Shown piece after piece: positions 32,706-41,110 of a stretch of DNA of 47,382 nucleotides. Origin of the DNA: Mangrovactinospora gilvigrisea (GTDB lineage: Bacteria; Actinomycetota; Actinomycetes; Streptomycetales; Streptomycetaceae); assembly GCF_001879105.1 (NCBI RefSeq), contig NZ_MLCF01000026.1, positions 1 through 47,382 of the forward strand, given 5' to 3'. The notes beneath the pieces were generated by a model. The model was not told where the DNA came from. It saw only the letters and a list, made by a program, of their open reading frames with translations, and did no database searches. Position numbers and translations under genes: made by a program. How positions within the stretch are numbered: position 1 is the first letter of the stretch; each line of letters begins with the position of its first letter.

Positions 32706-33437
32706 TCAGGTCAACCGGACCGTCACGGACGGGTCCTCCGTCACATGGCCCGCGACCTCGGCGCGGCCCTCGCCGGCCGGCCGCGCGTCGAGCAGCGAGC
32801 CGGCGCCCTGGCGGACGCGGACGGGGCGCCCGACCAGGTCCGCCAGGACCATCGCCGCGGAGCCGGTCGCCTCGTCCTCCGGTGTGCCCACCGCCGAGGA
32901 GAAGTTGCGGGCCCGCACCGTCCCCGCCGCCTCGTCCTCCCACGCCCACACCAGCCGCCGGGTCGGCGTCCCCGCGTCCGGCACCGGCAGCGCGTCCACC
33001 TCCGCCGGCGAGCCGAGCTGGACGTACTCGCGCTCCGGGCAGTCCGCGAGCGCCCCGCGGATCCACACCCGGCCGTCCGCCTCCCGCCCGGCGGCGACCT
33101 CGCCCGCGAGCCGCGGGCGGAGCACGTCGATCGGCGCGCCCTTGAGGCGTCCCAGCAGCCAGGCCGCGCCGACCGCCGGGTGCCCGGCGAGCTTCATCTC
33201 GTCCGCCGGGTGGAAGATCCGGATCGCGTTGGCGGCGACGTCGTCGACGAAGACCGTCTCGGCGAAGCCCAGTTCGGCGGTGATCCGCGGCCCCAGCTCG
33301 GAGGGCAGGCCCGCGGTGTGCAGCAGCACGCCGAGGGGGTTGCCGTGCCGGCCGTCCGCGTCCGTGAAGACGCGCAGGACCAGCGCGGTGTACTCGGCGG
33401 GGGAGTGGGGGGAGGCGGGGTCGGCGGCGCTCGTCAT
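32706..33437 (-). CDS. PhzF family isomerase-like protein
   Basis: A 243-residue member of the PhzF family, which has a diaminopimelate-epimerase-like fold. Motifs: RVFTDADGRHGNPLGVLL at the N-terminus, LGFAETVFVD with the expected conserved glutamate, and EMKLAGHPAVGAAWLL. EDEATGSAA is the second half-motif. Function in most PhzF homologues outside phenazine clusters is unknown, and no phenazine genes are nearby. It is divergent from the phosphatase gene. Confidence 0.87.
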   Translation of the reverse strand: MTSAADPASPHSPAEYTALVLRVFTDADGRHGNPLGVLLHTAGLPSELGPRITAELGFAETVFVDDVAANAIRIFHPADEMKLAGHPAVGAAWLLGRLKGAPIDVLRPRLAGEVAAGREADGRVWIRGALADCPEREYVQLGSPAEVDALPVPDAGTPTRRLVWAWEDEAAGTVRARNFSSAVGTPEDEATGSAAMVLADLVGRPVRVRQGAGSLLDARPAGEGRAEVAGHVTEDPSVTVRLT

Positions 33438-33500
33438 GACCCGATCCTAGTGCGGTGATCACTCTTGTCGGTTGACGGCATGTTTGAAACGCTTGCGCGC

Positions 33501-34409
33501 ATGACGCAGAGCCGAACCCTGCCGCCCGTGCCTCTCGGACCGGCCGGCAACCGCACCCGGAAGACCCTGGTCGTCGGCATCGACGGCACCCTCTTCGACC
33601 GGGTGCGCGACGCCGACGCCCCGACGCTCGCCGGCCTCGCCGCCGACGGGCTGCTCTCCGAGTGGCTGCTGCCCTACGACAGCACCGGCGGCAGCGCCAA
33701 CACCGAGTCCGGCCCCGGGTGGTCGAACATCGCCACCGGCGTGTGGCCGGACAAGCACGGCGTGCTCCACAACGGCTTCGACGGCAAGCGGTTCGACAAG
33801 TACCCCGACTTCCTCACCCGGTTGAAGGCCGCCGACCCGGAGGCGTCCACCTTCGCCGTCGCCAACTGGTCGCCGATCCTCACCGAGCGCGAGAACGGCC
33901 CGATCTTCTCCCCGGCGGTCGACGTCCGGGTGGACGGCGGCCGCGCCTGCGACGCCGGCGAGGACGCGCTCTGCACGGCGCTCGCCGCGCGCTACCTGCG
34001 GGAGCAGAACCCGGACGCGGCGTTCGTCTACATCGGCCAGGTCGACGAGATCTCCCACGGGCTCGGTCCGGACTCCGACGAGTGCCTCACCGCGATAGGC
34101 AACGCCGACGCGCATCTGCGGGAGCTGCTCGACGCGCTGCGGGCGCGGCCGACGTATCCGCAGGAGGAGTGGCTGGTGCTGGTCACCACCGACCACGGCC
34201 ACAAGCCCGGCGGCGGCCACGGCGGGCCGACGCTGCCCGAGCGCTCGGCATGGGTGGTGGCGCACGGCCCGGGCATCCCGGCGGGGGCGGTGCGCGACGA
34301 CGTCCGCCATGTCGACATCCTGCCCACCGTGCTGGACTGGGCCGGGGTGGCCGTCGACCCCGCGTGGGACCTGGACGGCCGCCCGCTGCGGGAGTTCGCC
34401 GGGGTGTGA
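33501..34409 (+). CDS. Alkaline-phosphatase-superfamily (nucleotide pyrophosphatase-like) protein
   Basis: Metal-dependent phosphohydrolase-like protein of 302 residues, without a signal peptide. Motifs: VVGIDGTLFD (first metal Asp), SGPGWSNIATGVWPDKHGV (nucleophile Ser or Thr region and ligand), YIGQVDEISHGLG (Asp and His ligands), and VTTDHGHKPGGGHGG (Asp-His pair). The fold fits type I phosphodiesterase/nucleotide pyrophosphatases. No ribosome site is visible before ATG 33501 or the in-frame ATG at 33480, so the start is uncertain. Confidence 0.82.
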   Translation: MTQSRTLPPVPLGPAGNRTRKTLVVGIDGTLFDRVRDADAPTLAGLAADGLLSEWLLPYDSTGGSANTESGPGWSNIATGVWPDKHGVLHNGFDGKRFDKYPDFLTRLKAADPEASTFAVANWSPILTERENGPIFSPAVDVRVDGGRACDAGEDALCTALAARYLREQNPDAAFVYIGQVDEISHGLGPDSDECLTAIGNADAHLRELLDALRARPTYPQEEWLVLVTTDHGHKPGGGHGGPTLPERSAWVVAHGPGIPAGAVRDDVRHVDILPTVLDWAGVAVDPAWDLDGRPLREFAGV

Positions 34410-34432
34410 ACCGGGTTGGGTAGCCTGGCGGG

Positions 34433-35167
34433 ATGAGTGATGATCACCAGGCTGCCGCCGGGGCCGTGGAGGCCGTGCTGTTCGACTTCTCCGGGACGCT
34501 GATGCGGATCGAGCCGGGGGAGGCGTGGGTCTCCGCGGTGCTCGCCGATGCCGGCCTGGACGTCCCCGAGGCCGAGCGGGTGCGCTGGGCCCGGCTGGTG
34601 GAGGGCGCCGGGGGGCTGCCGGGCGGGGCGATGCCGTCGTCCGTCCCGCCGGAGCTGGAGCGGCTGTTCGCGGAGCGCGACCTGGACGCGGAGCGGCACC
34701 GCGCGGCGTACAGCGGGCTGGTGCGGGCGTCGGGCTGGCCGTGGCCGGAGCTGGTGGACGCGCTCTACGAGCGGCACATGACGCCGGCGGCGTGGCGCCC
34801 GTACCCGGACGCGGCGGCGACGCTGGACGCGCTGCGGGCGGCGGGCGTGCGCACCTGCCTGATCAGCAACATCGGGTGGGACCCGCGGCCGGTGCTGGAC
34901 GCGGCCGGGCTGCTGGAGCGGCTCGACGGGGTGGTGGCGTCCTTCGAGGAGGGCGTGCAGAAGCCGGACGCGAAGCTCTTCGGGATCGCCTGCGAGCGGA
35001 TCGGCGCGGACCCGCGGCGGACGCTGATGGCGGGGGACAGCGCGGGCGCGGACCGCGGTGGGGAGCCGCTGGGGATCCGGACGTTCCTCGTCGAGCCGCT
35101 GCCGGTGGAGGAGCGGCCCGACGGGTTCGCGGACCTGCGGGCGTTCGCGGCGGCGCGGGCCGCCTGA
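34433..35167 (+). CDS. HAD-superfamily hydrolase
   Basis: HAD subfamily IA protein of 244 residues. Motif I is AVLFDFSGTLMRIE, with the second Asp replaced by Ser (DFSGT), a change found in some HAD phosphatases that weakens or alters acid catalysis. Motif II is LISNIGW, the lysine is in GVQKPDAKLF, and motif IV is MAGDSAGADRGG. The cap domain is helical (about 25-105). The substrate is unknown. Confidence 0.85.
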   Translation: MSDDHQAAAGAVEAVLFDFSGTLMRIEPGEAWVSAVLADAGLDVPEAERVRWARLVEGAGGLPGGAMPSSVPPELERLFAERDLDAERHRAAYSGLVRASGWPWPELVDALYERHMTPAAWRPYPDAAATLDALRAAGVRTCLISNIGWDPRPVLDAAGLLERLDGVVASFEEGVQKPDAKLFGIACERIGADPRRTLMAGDSAGADRGGEPLGIRTFLVEPLPVEERPDGFADLRAFAAARAA

Positions 35168-35174
35168 CGGAGGG

Positions 35175-35897
35175 TCAGCCGCCGAGGAGTCCGCCGACGA
35201 CGCCGGTGACGGTGTCGACGGTGCCCGTGAGGGTGTGCGTGACGGCCCCGAGGAGGCCGGTGCCGGTGCCGGTGCCGCTTCCGGAGCCGGTGCCGCTTCC
35301 GGTGGAGCCCGAACCGGACGAGCCCGAACCGGAGGAGCCCGAACCGCTGCCGGAGCCTGATCCGGAGGAACCGGAACCGCTCGACGAGCCTCCGGAGGAG
35401 CCGGTCTTCGTCCCGGTACTCCCCGAGCCGCCGGACGAGCCGGATGAGCCGGATGAACCGGATGAACCGGTGGAGCCCGTCGATCCGGTCACCGTGGTGC
35501 TGCCGGACGCCGAGGCCGGCGGGAGCGAACGCGACCGCGGCTTCTCGGCGGAGGCCTGCGCGGCGGTCCCGCCGGACTTCCGGGTGGCGGTGGACGCCGA
35601 GGCGTCGTGGTGCCGGGCGGCGACGGTGCGCGCCGGCAGGTGCGTCGGCGAGGCCGCGTGGTGCGGCGGCTTGGCGGGCCGCGGGTCGCCGCCGCCGCCC
35701 CGGCCCGGCTGCGGGTCGGCGGGGACGCTGCGCGACGGGGCGGGACCGGCCTCGCTGGGGCGGCCCGTGTGGTCCTCGTGCGTCAGCAGCCCGGCGCCGC
35801 CGACGCCGGCGGCGACCACCGTCGCGGCTATCAGGGCGATGCGACGGCGTCGGTCCCGTGCCGCGGCGGCGAGCAGGCGGTCGGGCGCGTCGTTCAT
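35175..35897 (-). CDS. Membrane-anchored Ser/Gly-rich low-complexity protein
   Basis: A 240-residue protein with a short basic N-terminus, one membrane segment (about 20-38, IALIAATVVAAGVGGAGLL), a Pro/His/Ala-rich stretch and a long Gly-Ser-Thr repeat (about 130-215), ending in a Val/Gly-rich hydrophobic tail. GGGGGAG lies about 10 nt before the ATG. The repeat is coded by 9- and 15-bp tandem units and is also open on the other strand as a Pro/Glu repeat; the membrane anchor and ribosome site favour this strand. Unknown function, likely cell envelope. Confidence 0.65.
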   Translation of the reverse strand: MNDAPDRLLAAAARDRRRRIALIAATVVAAGVGGAGLLTHEDHTGRPSEAGPAPSRSVPADPQPGRGGGGDPRPAKPPHHAASPTHLPARTVAARHHDASASTATRKSGGTAAQASAEKPRSRSLPPASASGSTTVTGSTGSTGSSGSSGSSGSSGGSGSTGTKTGSSGGSSSGSGSSGSGSGSGSGSSGSGSSGSGSTGSGTGSGSGTGTGTGLLGAVTHTLTGTVDTVTGVVGGLLGG

Positions 35898-36151
35898 GGT
35901 CGGTCAACTCCCCCGGTTGACGGTGCGCACGGCTGTCCTGTGCGCGTCGCGGCCTCCGATTGTGCGCGGCCCCGCCCGCCACGCCGAGACCTCACGCATA
36001 TTCCCCCCGACTTTCGGCCACGCGCCCCGCCCGACCGCCGCGCGTTCGCCGGAGGCGGCCGGCGGCGTGTCGGGTGATGCTGATGGTGCGTCGGGTCGCG
36101 ACGGTGCCCCCGGACGCTGTGCATTCGGGGGCACCGGCGGGGCGGGGCGGG

Positions 36152-37123
36152 CTAGTTCTTGATGCCGAGGAGGTTGTCGAACCAGGTGGAGACCGGGTCG
36201 CTGTGCTCCTGGGTGGTGCCCGAGGAGGAACCGGAGGGCGAGGGCGACGCCGTGGACCCCGTCGAGGAGGACGGAGCCGGGGTGGAGGAGACGGTGCCGC
36301 TCGCCCGGGTGGTCGCCGTGGTGTTCTTCGTCGCGGGGGCGGCCGCCTTGCCCGTCGCCGTCCGGGACGGCGTCGCGCTCGGGGTCGGCCGCGTCGCCGT
36401 GTGCCGGGAGTCGTACGCCGCCGCCTGCGGGGCGTACTGGTGCGGGCTCGTCGACTTGCCGTGGCCGGCGGTGTGCGACGGCGATCCCGCGCCCTCGCTC
36501 GTCGGCGAGGTGTCCGTCGGGAGGTCGGGCGCGCTCGCCGCCGGCTGCTGCGCCGACGCGCGCTGCTGCCCCGACGGGCCGCCGCCGAGGCCGAAGAGCG
36601 CGGTGAGCCCCGCGCCCAGCGCCACCGCGGCCGTCGCGCCCAGCGCGACCGGGCCCTTGCGGCCCGAGCGGGAGCGCCGGTGGGCGCCCTTCGCCTGCAG
36701 GCCCAACTCGTCGGCCGCGCCGACGAGGTGGCCCGTCCCGGTCCCGGTGACGGTCGCCGCGGACGGGTCCGGCAGCGCCGGCACCGGCCGGATCGGCGTC
36801 GCCGGCCCGTCGCGGAACAGGTCCAGGTCGGAGTCGAGCGGACCCTCGGGCGGGTCCTCCCGAAGTCGCGGAAAATCCGGTATGCCCGACTTGTTGGCGC
36901 GTTGCGGCACCGCGGGCAGCCGCGGCACCGGCAGCTCGGACGTCGTCGCCGCGTCCTGCGACGCCGCGCCCGCGGCACCCGCGGACGCCCGCTCCTCCGG
37001 CGTGCACGCGCAGGCGCGCGCGCCGGCGGGCAGCGGGCCGGGGCCGATGAACAGCCCGCCCGCGTCCGGCAGTCGGCCTCCGCAGCGGGTACACGTCCCG
37101 GCGTCGCCTGGTATCTCGCTCAT
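36152..37123 (-). CDS. Zinc-ribbon membrane protein with disordered extracellular tail
   Basis: A 323-residue protein. The N-terminus has CxxC (C11, C14) and CxC (C38, C40), a probable zinc ribbon. An acidic/Pro linker follows, with one membrane segment at about 151-175 (VALGATAAVALGAGLTALFGL), then a Ser/Thr/Pro/Ala-rich exported tail ending in WFDNLLGIKN. AGGGG about 8 nt before ATG 37123 supports this start; an ATG at 37132 is the alternative. Function unknown. The 254-bp gap after it, 35898-36151, holds the start region of the next gene and no other feature I can support. Confidence 0.7.
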   Translation of the reverse strand: MSEIPGDAGTCTRCGGRLPDAGGLFIGPGPLPAGARACACTPEERASAGAAGAASQDAATTSELPVPRLPAVPQRANKSGIPDFPRLREDPPEGPLDSDLDLFRDGPATPIRPVPALPDPSAATVTGTGTGHLVGAADELGLQAKGAHRRSRSGRKGPVALGATAAVALGAGLTALFGLGGGPSGQQRASAQQPAASAPDLPTDTSPTSEGAGSPSHTAGHGKSTSPHQYAPQAAAYDSRHTATRPTPSATPSRTATGKAAAPATKNTTATTRASGTVSSTPAPSSSTGSTASPSPSGSSSGTTQEHSDPVSTWFDNLLGIKN

Positions 37124-37297
37124 CCCCCTCATCCCCTTCACCTCTCGGTGAGCCGACCCCCCGTGTGACGGTCTGTCGTTCTTCCGGTTTGAGTTGTCCG
37201 AGTTGCTTGACGTACCGCAGGACCGTACAGGAACACCGCCCCTCCCGCCGACCCCGAGGGCACCTCGGTGTCTGTGGCGCATGACACGATGGCCGAT

Positions 37298-37702
37298 ATG
37301 GGACTGGAGAAGAACGCCGCAAAGGTGATCGACCAGCTGTGGGCCCGCATCGCCGCCCATGACTGGGCCAAACTGGGCGAACTGCTCGCGCCCGAGCTGG
37401 TGGTGGAGTGGCCGGTGAGTGCCGAGCGCATCGAGGGGCCGCGCAATTTCGTCGCCGTCAACTCCGAGTACCCGGAGGGCTGGTCGATACGGGTGCTGCG
37501 GATCGTGCCCGCGCCCGACGGCGAGACGGTCGTCTCCGAGGTGGAGGTCCCGCACGAGGAGCTGGGCGATTTCCGGGCGGTCTCGTTCTGGACGGTCCGC
37601 GACGGCCTGGTCGTCGCCGCCCGCGAGTACTGGACGTCCACCGGCGCCGACCCCGTCCCGGAGTGGCGCACGCCCTACACCAGCCGCGTCGCCCCCGAGT
37701 GA
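37298..37702 (+). CDS. NTF2/SnoaL-like fold protein
   Basis: Small cone-shaped alpha+beta protein of 134 residues: AAKVIDQLWARIAAHDWAKLGELLAPELVVEWP at the N-terminus, here positions 5-37, and FWTVRDGLVVAAREYW (about 95-110). This is the general NTF2-like pattern, a ligand-binding or enzymatic scaffold. The frame is open from GTG 37268; no ribosome site was found before either start. Divergent from the zinc-ribbon gene. Confidence 0.75.
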   Translation: MGLEKNAAKVIDQLWARIAAHDWAKLGELLAPELVVEWPVSAERIEGPRNFVAVNSEYPEGWSIRVLRIVPAPDGETVVSEVEVPHEELGDFRAVSFWTVRDGLVVAAREYWTSTGADPVPEWRTPYTSRVAPE

Positions 37703-37757
37703 GCCCGGTTCCGAGCCCCGTTCCGAGCCCCGTCCCCGGCCCGCCGCCGGCGGGCCG

Positions 37758-38816
37758 TCAGCTCGGCAGCGTCACCGGGTCCTTGCCGGCCGTCGCCTGG
37801 CGGTAGACGGCCTCGGCGGCGTCGCCGACATAGGCCGCGTACGAGGTGTCCGGGTTGCTGCCGCCGGTCTCCCAGCCCCCGATCACGCCGATGATCTTCC
37901 CGGTCCGCCCGTTGAACCCGGCCATCCACGGGCTGCCGCTGGTGCCGTCGTCGTAGCCGGCGCAGCCGATCCTCAGGAAGTCGTCCTGGAACGGCACCGC
38001 CGTGCCCGTGCAGCTGCGGGCCCGCCCCTCGTAGACGGAGTAGCCGACGAGCTGCACCTGGTGGTCGGTGTGCCCGGCGTTGAAGTCCATGGTGTTGGCG
38101 CCGACCACGTTCTCCACGTTCCGGCCGTCGAGGCCCGGCCCCACCTCGGCGAAGCCGATGTCGTAGGGGGCGCCGTCGACATGGCCCAGCTTCAGGTAGC
38201 GGGGGTCGATCCAGGTCCGCTTGAGGTTCACCGGGAACGCCCCGAACGGCTTCTGGCCCTGGTGGTACTGCGGGACGAACGCGTAGTGGCCGTGCCGGTC
38301 CGGGTTGTCCAGGCAGTGCGCGGCGGTGACGATCAGGTTGCGGCCGGGGCTGTGCACCACGGAGGCCGTGCACTCGCCGGCGTCCGAACTGATGCCCGAG
38401 TCCCCGACGTTGGTTCCGGTCATGAAGAGCCGGCCCACCACCGGGATCCCGTCGAACGGCGTGCTGCCGGCGATGCCGCCCGAGGCGGTGCGCGTCCCGT
38501 GGCTGCCCTGGGCGCCGTCCTGGCTGTCGCCCGTCTCGCCCGTGTCGTCCGTCATCCGGGCCGCCGTCCAGTAGCGGCTGGCCGCCTGCGCCGTCCAACT
38601 GCCCAGGCCCGGCGTGATCCTGCCGGGCGGCGGGGCCGCGGAGTCCGCCGAGGGGGAACCGGGATCGCCGTGCCCCAGCGGCATCACCGACGAGGCCAGC
38701 GCCAGCGACAGACCGACGCCGACCACGGCCGCCGCTGCCGCCCGAACCGCCCGCCGCATCCCTCGCGTCAAACCTGATCCGCCCTTTCGGTCTCGGATTC
38801 GGTCTCGGACCGCCAT
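37758..38816 (-). CDS. Secreted V8/trypsin-like serine protease
   Basis: Extracellular chymotrypsin-fold protease of 352 residues. The export signal is about 21-45 (RRAVRAAAAAVVGVGLSLALASS), preceded by a long basic stretch; ATG 38759 would give a more standard signal peptide. After a proregion of about 110 residues the catalytic triad is visible: TAAHC (His), YDIGFAEVGPG (Asp) and GTSGSPWM (Ser). Cys pairs around TAAHC and CTGTAVPF/GCAG could form disulfides. Closest by motif to glutamyl-endopeptidase-like proteases. Confidence 0.88.
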   Translation of the reverse strand: MAVRDRIRDRKGGSGLTRGMRRAVRAAAAAVVGVGLSLALASSVMPLGHGDPGSPSADSAAPPPGRITPGLGSWTAQAASRYWTAARMTDDTGETGDSQDGAQGSHGTRTASGGIAGSTPFDGIPVVGRLFMTGTNVGDSGISSDAGECTASVVHSPGRNLIVTAAHCLDNPDRHGHYAFVPQYHQGQKPFGAFPVNLKRTWIDPRYLKLGHVDGAPYDIGFAEVGPGLDGRNVENVVGANTMDFNAGHTDHQVQLVGYSVYEGRARSCTGTAVPFQDDFLRIGCAGYDDGTSGSPWMAGFNGRTGKIIGVIGGWETGGSNPDTSYAAYVGDAAEAVYRQATAGKDPVTLPS

Positions 38817-38966
38817 CGCACCTGTTTCGACACTGTAACGGTCGCGGGTGTCGCGGCGGTGTCAAAGAACCGTCGGAAACCCGGCCCCTCCGTCGGGGCC
38901 GGGGCCCACGGGAGCGTACCGGACGGTAATGTGGCGGTCGTGCGCCACAGGAGGGACACGCCGACC

Positions 38967-40373
38967 ATGGGAGACCTTCCCGACGCCCGCAGCCACGCCG
39001 AGGACACCTCGCCGCTGCGCATCGCCATGCTCAGCTACAAGGGCAATCCGTTCTGCGGCGGCCAGGGCGTCTACGTCCGCCACCTCTCGCGTGAACTCGC
39101 CCGGCTCGGCCACCGCGTGGAGGTCTTCGGCGCCCAGCCGTACCCGGTCCTCGACGATGTGCCCGGAGTCACCCTCACCCCGCTGCCCAGCCTCGACCTC
39201 TACCGCCAGCCCGATCCGTTCCGGACCCCGCCCCGCGAGGAGTACCGCGACCTGGTCGACCTGCTGGAGGTCGCCACCATGTGGACGGCCGGCTTCCCCG
39301 AGCCGCTCACCTTCTCGCTGCGCGCCCGCCGCCGGCTCTCCGCGATGCGGCGCGTCTTCGACGTCGTCCACGACAACCAGACCCTCGGCTACGGGCTGCT
39401 CGGACTGGAGCGGTTCGGCCTGCCGCTGGTCACCACCGTCCACCACCCCATCACCGTCGACCGCCGCCTGGACCTGGAGGCGGCCGCGCCGCACGGCTGG
39501 AAGAAGCAGCTGTCGGTGCGCCGCTGGTACGGCTTCGCGCGGATGCAGGCGCGCGTCGCCCGCCGGCTGCCGTCCATCGTCACCGTCTCCGAGCACTCCG
39601 CGGCGCAGATCCGCGACGAGTTCGGGGTGCGGCCCGAGCGCATCCACACCGTGCCGATCGGCGCCGACACGCGGATCTTCCACCCGGATGCCGCACGCAC
39701 CGCCCCCGTTCCCGGACGGATCGTCACCACCTCCAGCGCCGACGTCCCGTTGAAGGGGCTGGTGCACCTGGTGCGGGCGCTCGCCAAGGTCTCCGCCTGC
39801 CGGCCGGACGCCCATCTGGTGGTGATCGCCAAGCAGCCCGCGAAGGACGGCCCGGTCGCCGCCGCCATCGCCGACCACGGTCTCGCCGACCGCATCGAGT
39901 TCCGCACCGGCATCTCCGACGAGGACCTCGGCGACCTGCTGCGCAGCGCCGAAGTGGCCTGCGTCCCCTCGCTCTACGAGGGGTTCTCGCTGCCCGCGGC
40001 CGAGGCGATGGCCTCCGGCACCGCGCTCGTCGCCACCACCGGCGGCGCCATCCCCGAGGTCGCCGGCCCGGACGGCGAGACCTGCCTGGCCGTGCCGCCC
40101 GGCGATCCCGACGCCCTCGCCGACGCCCTCGGCCGGGTGCTCGACGACCCCGCGCTGCGCGGCCGCCTCGCCGAGGCCGGACGGCAGCGGGTGCTGCGCC
40201 GCTTCACCTGGGAGGCGGCGGCGCGCGGCACCGTCGAGCAGTACCGGCGGCGGATCGCGGCCGCCCGCGGGCCGCGCGCCCTCCGACGCCCCGCAGCTTC
40301 CGCTGGTTCTCCTGGTCCCGCCGGCTCCACCGGTTCCGCTGGTTCGCGCACAGAAAAGGCCCCCACGTGCTGA
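38967..40373 (+). CDS. GT4-family glycosyltransferase
   Basis: GT-B glycosyltransferase of 468 residues. The N-terminal domain starts RIAMLSYKGNPFCGGQGVYV, with the glycine loop that binds the acceptor/phosphate. The C-terminal nucleotide-sugar domain has TTSSADVPLKGL and the E-x7-E motif EGFSLPAAEA at about 338-347. The C-terminus turns into an Ala/Gly/Ser tail. ATG 38967 follows GGAGGG by 12 nt. It overlaps the methyltransferase start by 7 bp and founds a three-gene cassette. Sugar and acceptor are unknown. Confidence 0.88.
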   Translation: MGDLPDARSHAEDTSPLRIAMLSYKGNPFCGGQGVYVRHLSRELARLGHRVEVFGAQPYPVLDDVPGVTLTPLPSLDLYRQPDPFRTPPREEYRDLVDLLEVATMWTAGFPEPLTFSLRARRRLSAMRRVFDVVHDNQTLGYGLLGLERFGLPLVTTVHHPITVDRRLDLEAAAPHGWKKQLSVRRWYGFARMQARVARRLPSIVTVSEHSAAQIRDEFGVRPERIHTVPIGADTRIFHPDAARTAPVPGRIVTTSSADVPLKGLVHLVRALAKVSACRPDAHLVVIAKQPAKDGPVAAAIADHGLADRIEFRTGISDEDLGDLLRSAEVACVPSLYEGFSLPAAEAMASGTALVATTGGAIPEVAGPDGETCLAVPPGDPDALADALGRVLDDPALRGRLAEAGRQRVLRRFTWEAAARGTVEQYRRRIAAARGPRALRRPAASAGSPGPAGSTGSAGSRTEKAPTC

Positions 40374-41110
40374 CAGTCGACTTCGCCCGCTTCCCCGTCG
40401 CCCGGGGAGACCGTGTCCTCGACATCGGATGCGGGCAGGGCCGCCACTCCTACGAGCCGTTCCGGCGCGGCGCGCACGTCGTCGCGCTGGACCGCAACGC
40501 CAAGGACATCGCCGAGGTCAACGGCATGTTCCGGGCCATGGAGATGGAGGGCGAGCCGCCGGCCGGCGCCACCGCGCGGGCGATCGAGGGCGACGCGCTG
40601 GCGCTGCCCTTCCCGGACGCCTCCTTCGACCGCGTCATCGTCTCCGAGGTGCTGGAGCACATCCCCGACGACAAGGGCGTGCTCGCGGAGGCGGCGCGGG
40701 TGCTGCGGCCCGGCGGGATGCTCGCCGTCACCGTGCCCCGCTTCGGCCCGGAGAAGGTCTGCTGGGCGCTCTCCGACGCCTACCACGAGGTCGAGGGCGG
40801 CCACATCCGCATCTACCGGGCGGACGAGCTGGTGCGCCGCGTCGAGGAGGCCGGCTTCTCCGTCTACGCCACCCACCACGCGCACGCCCTGCACGCCCCG
40901 TACTGGTGGCTCAAGTGCGCGGTCGGGGTCGACAACGACAAGGACCCGCTGGTGACGGCGTATCACAAGCTGCTGGTCTGGGACATCATGAAGAAGCCGG
41001 CCGCCACCCGGGTCGCCGAGCAGCTGCTCGACCCGCTGATCGGCAAGTCGTTCGTCGCCTACGCCACCAAGCCGCACGAGGGCGCCCGGGACGCCGCCGG
41101 CGCGGAGTGA
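40367..41110 (+). CDS. Class I SAM-dependent methyltransferase
   Basis: A 247-residue Rossmann methyltransferase. Motif I is RVLDIGCGQGRHS (about 15-27), motif II ALDRNAKDIAEV, motif III EGDALALPFPDASFD, then VSEVLEHIPDDKGVLAE and RVLRPGGMLAVTVP. A C-terminal segment AHALHAPYWWLKCAVG could pack on a membrane or hydrophobic acceptor. The GTG at 40367 overlaps the glycosyltransferase stop by 7 bp, and the stop overlaps the next gene by 4 bp, so the three are translationally coupled. Confidence 0.88.
   Translation: MLTVDFARFPVARGDRVLDIGCGQGRHSYEPFRRGAHVVALDRNAKDIAEVNGMFRAMEMEGEPPAGATARAIEGDALALPFPDASFDRVIVSEVLEHIPDDKGVLAEAARVLRPGGMLAVTVPRFGPEKVCWALSDAYHEVEGGHIRIYRADELVRRVEEAGFSVYATHHAHALHAPYWWLKCAVGVDNDKDPLVTAYHKLLVWDIMKKPAATRVAEQLLDPLIGKSFVAYATKPHEGARDAAGAE

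Noticed and set aside
35903..35921. GTCAAC/GTTGAC inverted repeat as an operator before the Ser/Gly-rich gene
   Set aside because: The 6-bp arms overlap the ribosome site and are short enough to occur by chance; not listed as a feature.
34525..36162. Plus-strand Pro/Glu repeat frame over the HAD and Ser/Gly-rich genes
   Set aside because: It is a shadow of the HAD gene at its start and lacks a credible start for the repeat part; the minus-strand gene has a ribosome site and membrane anchor.
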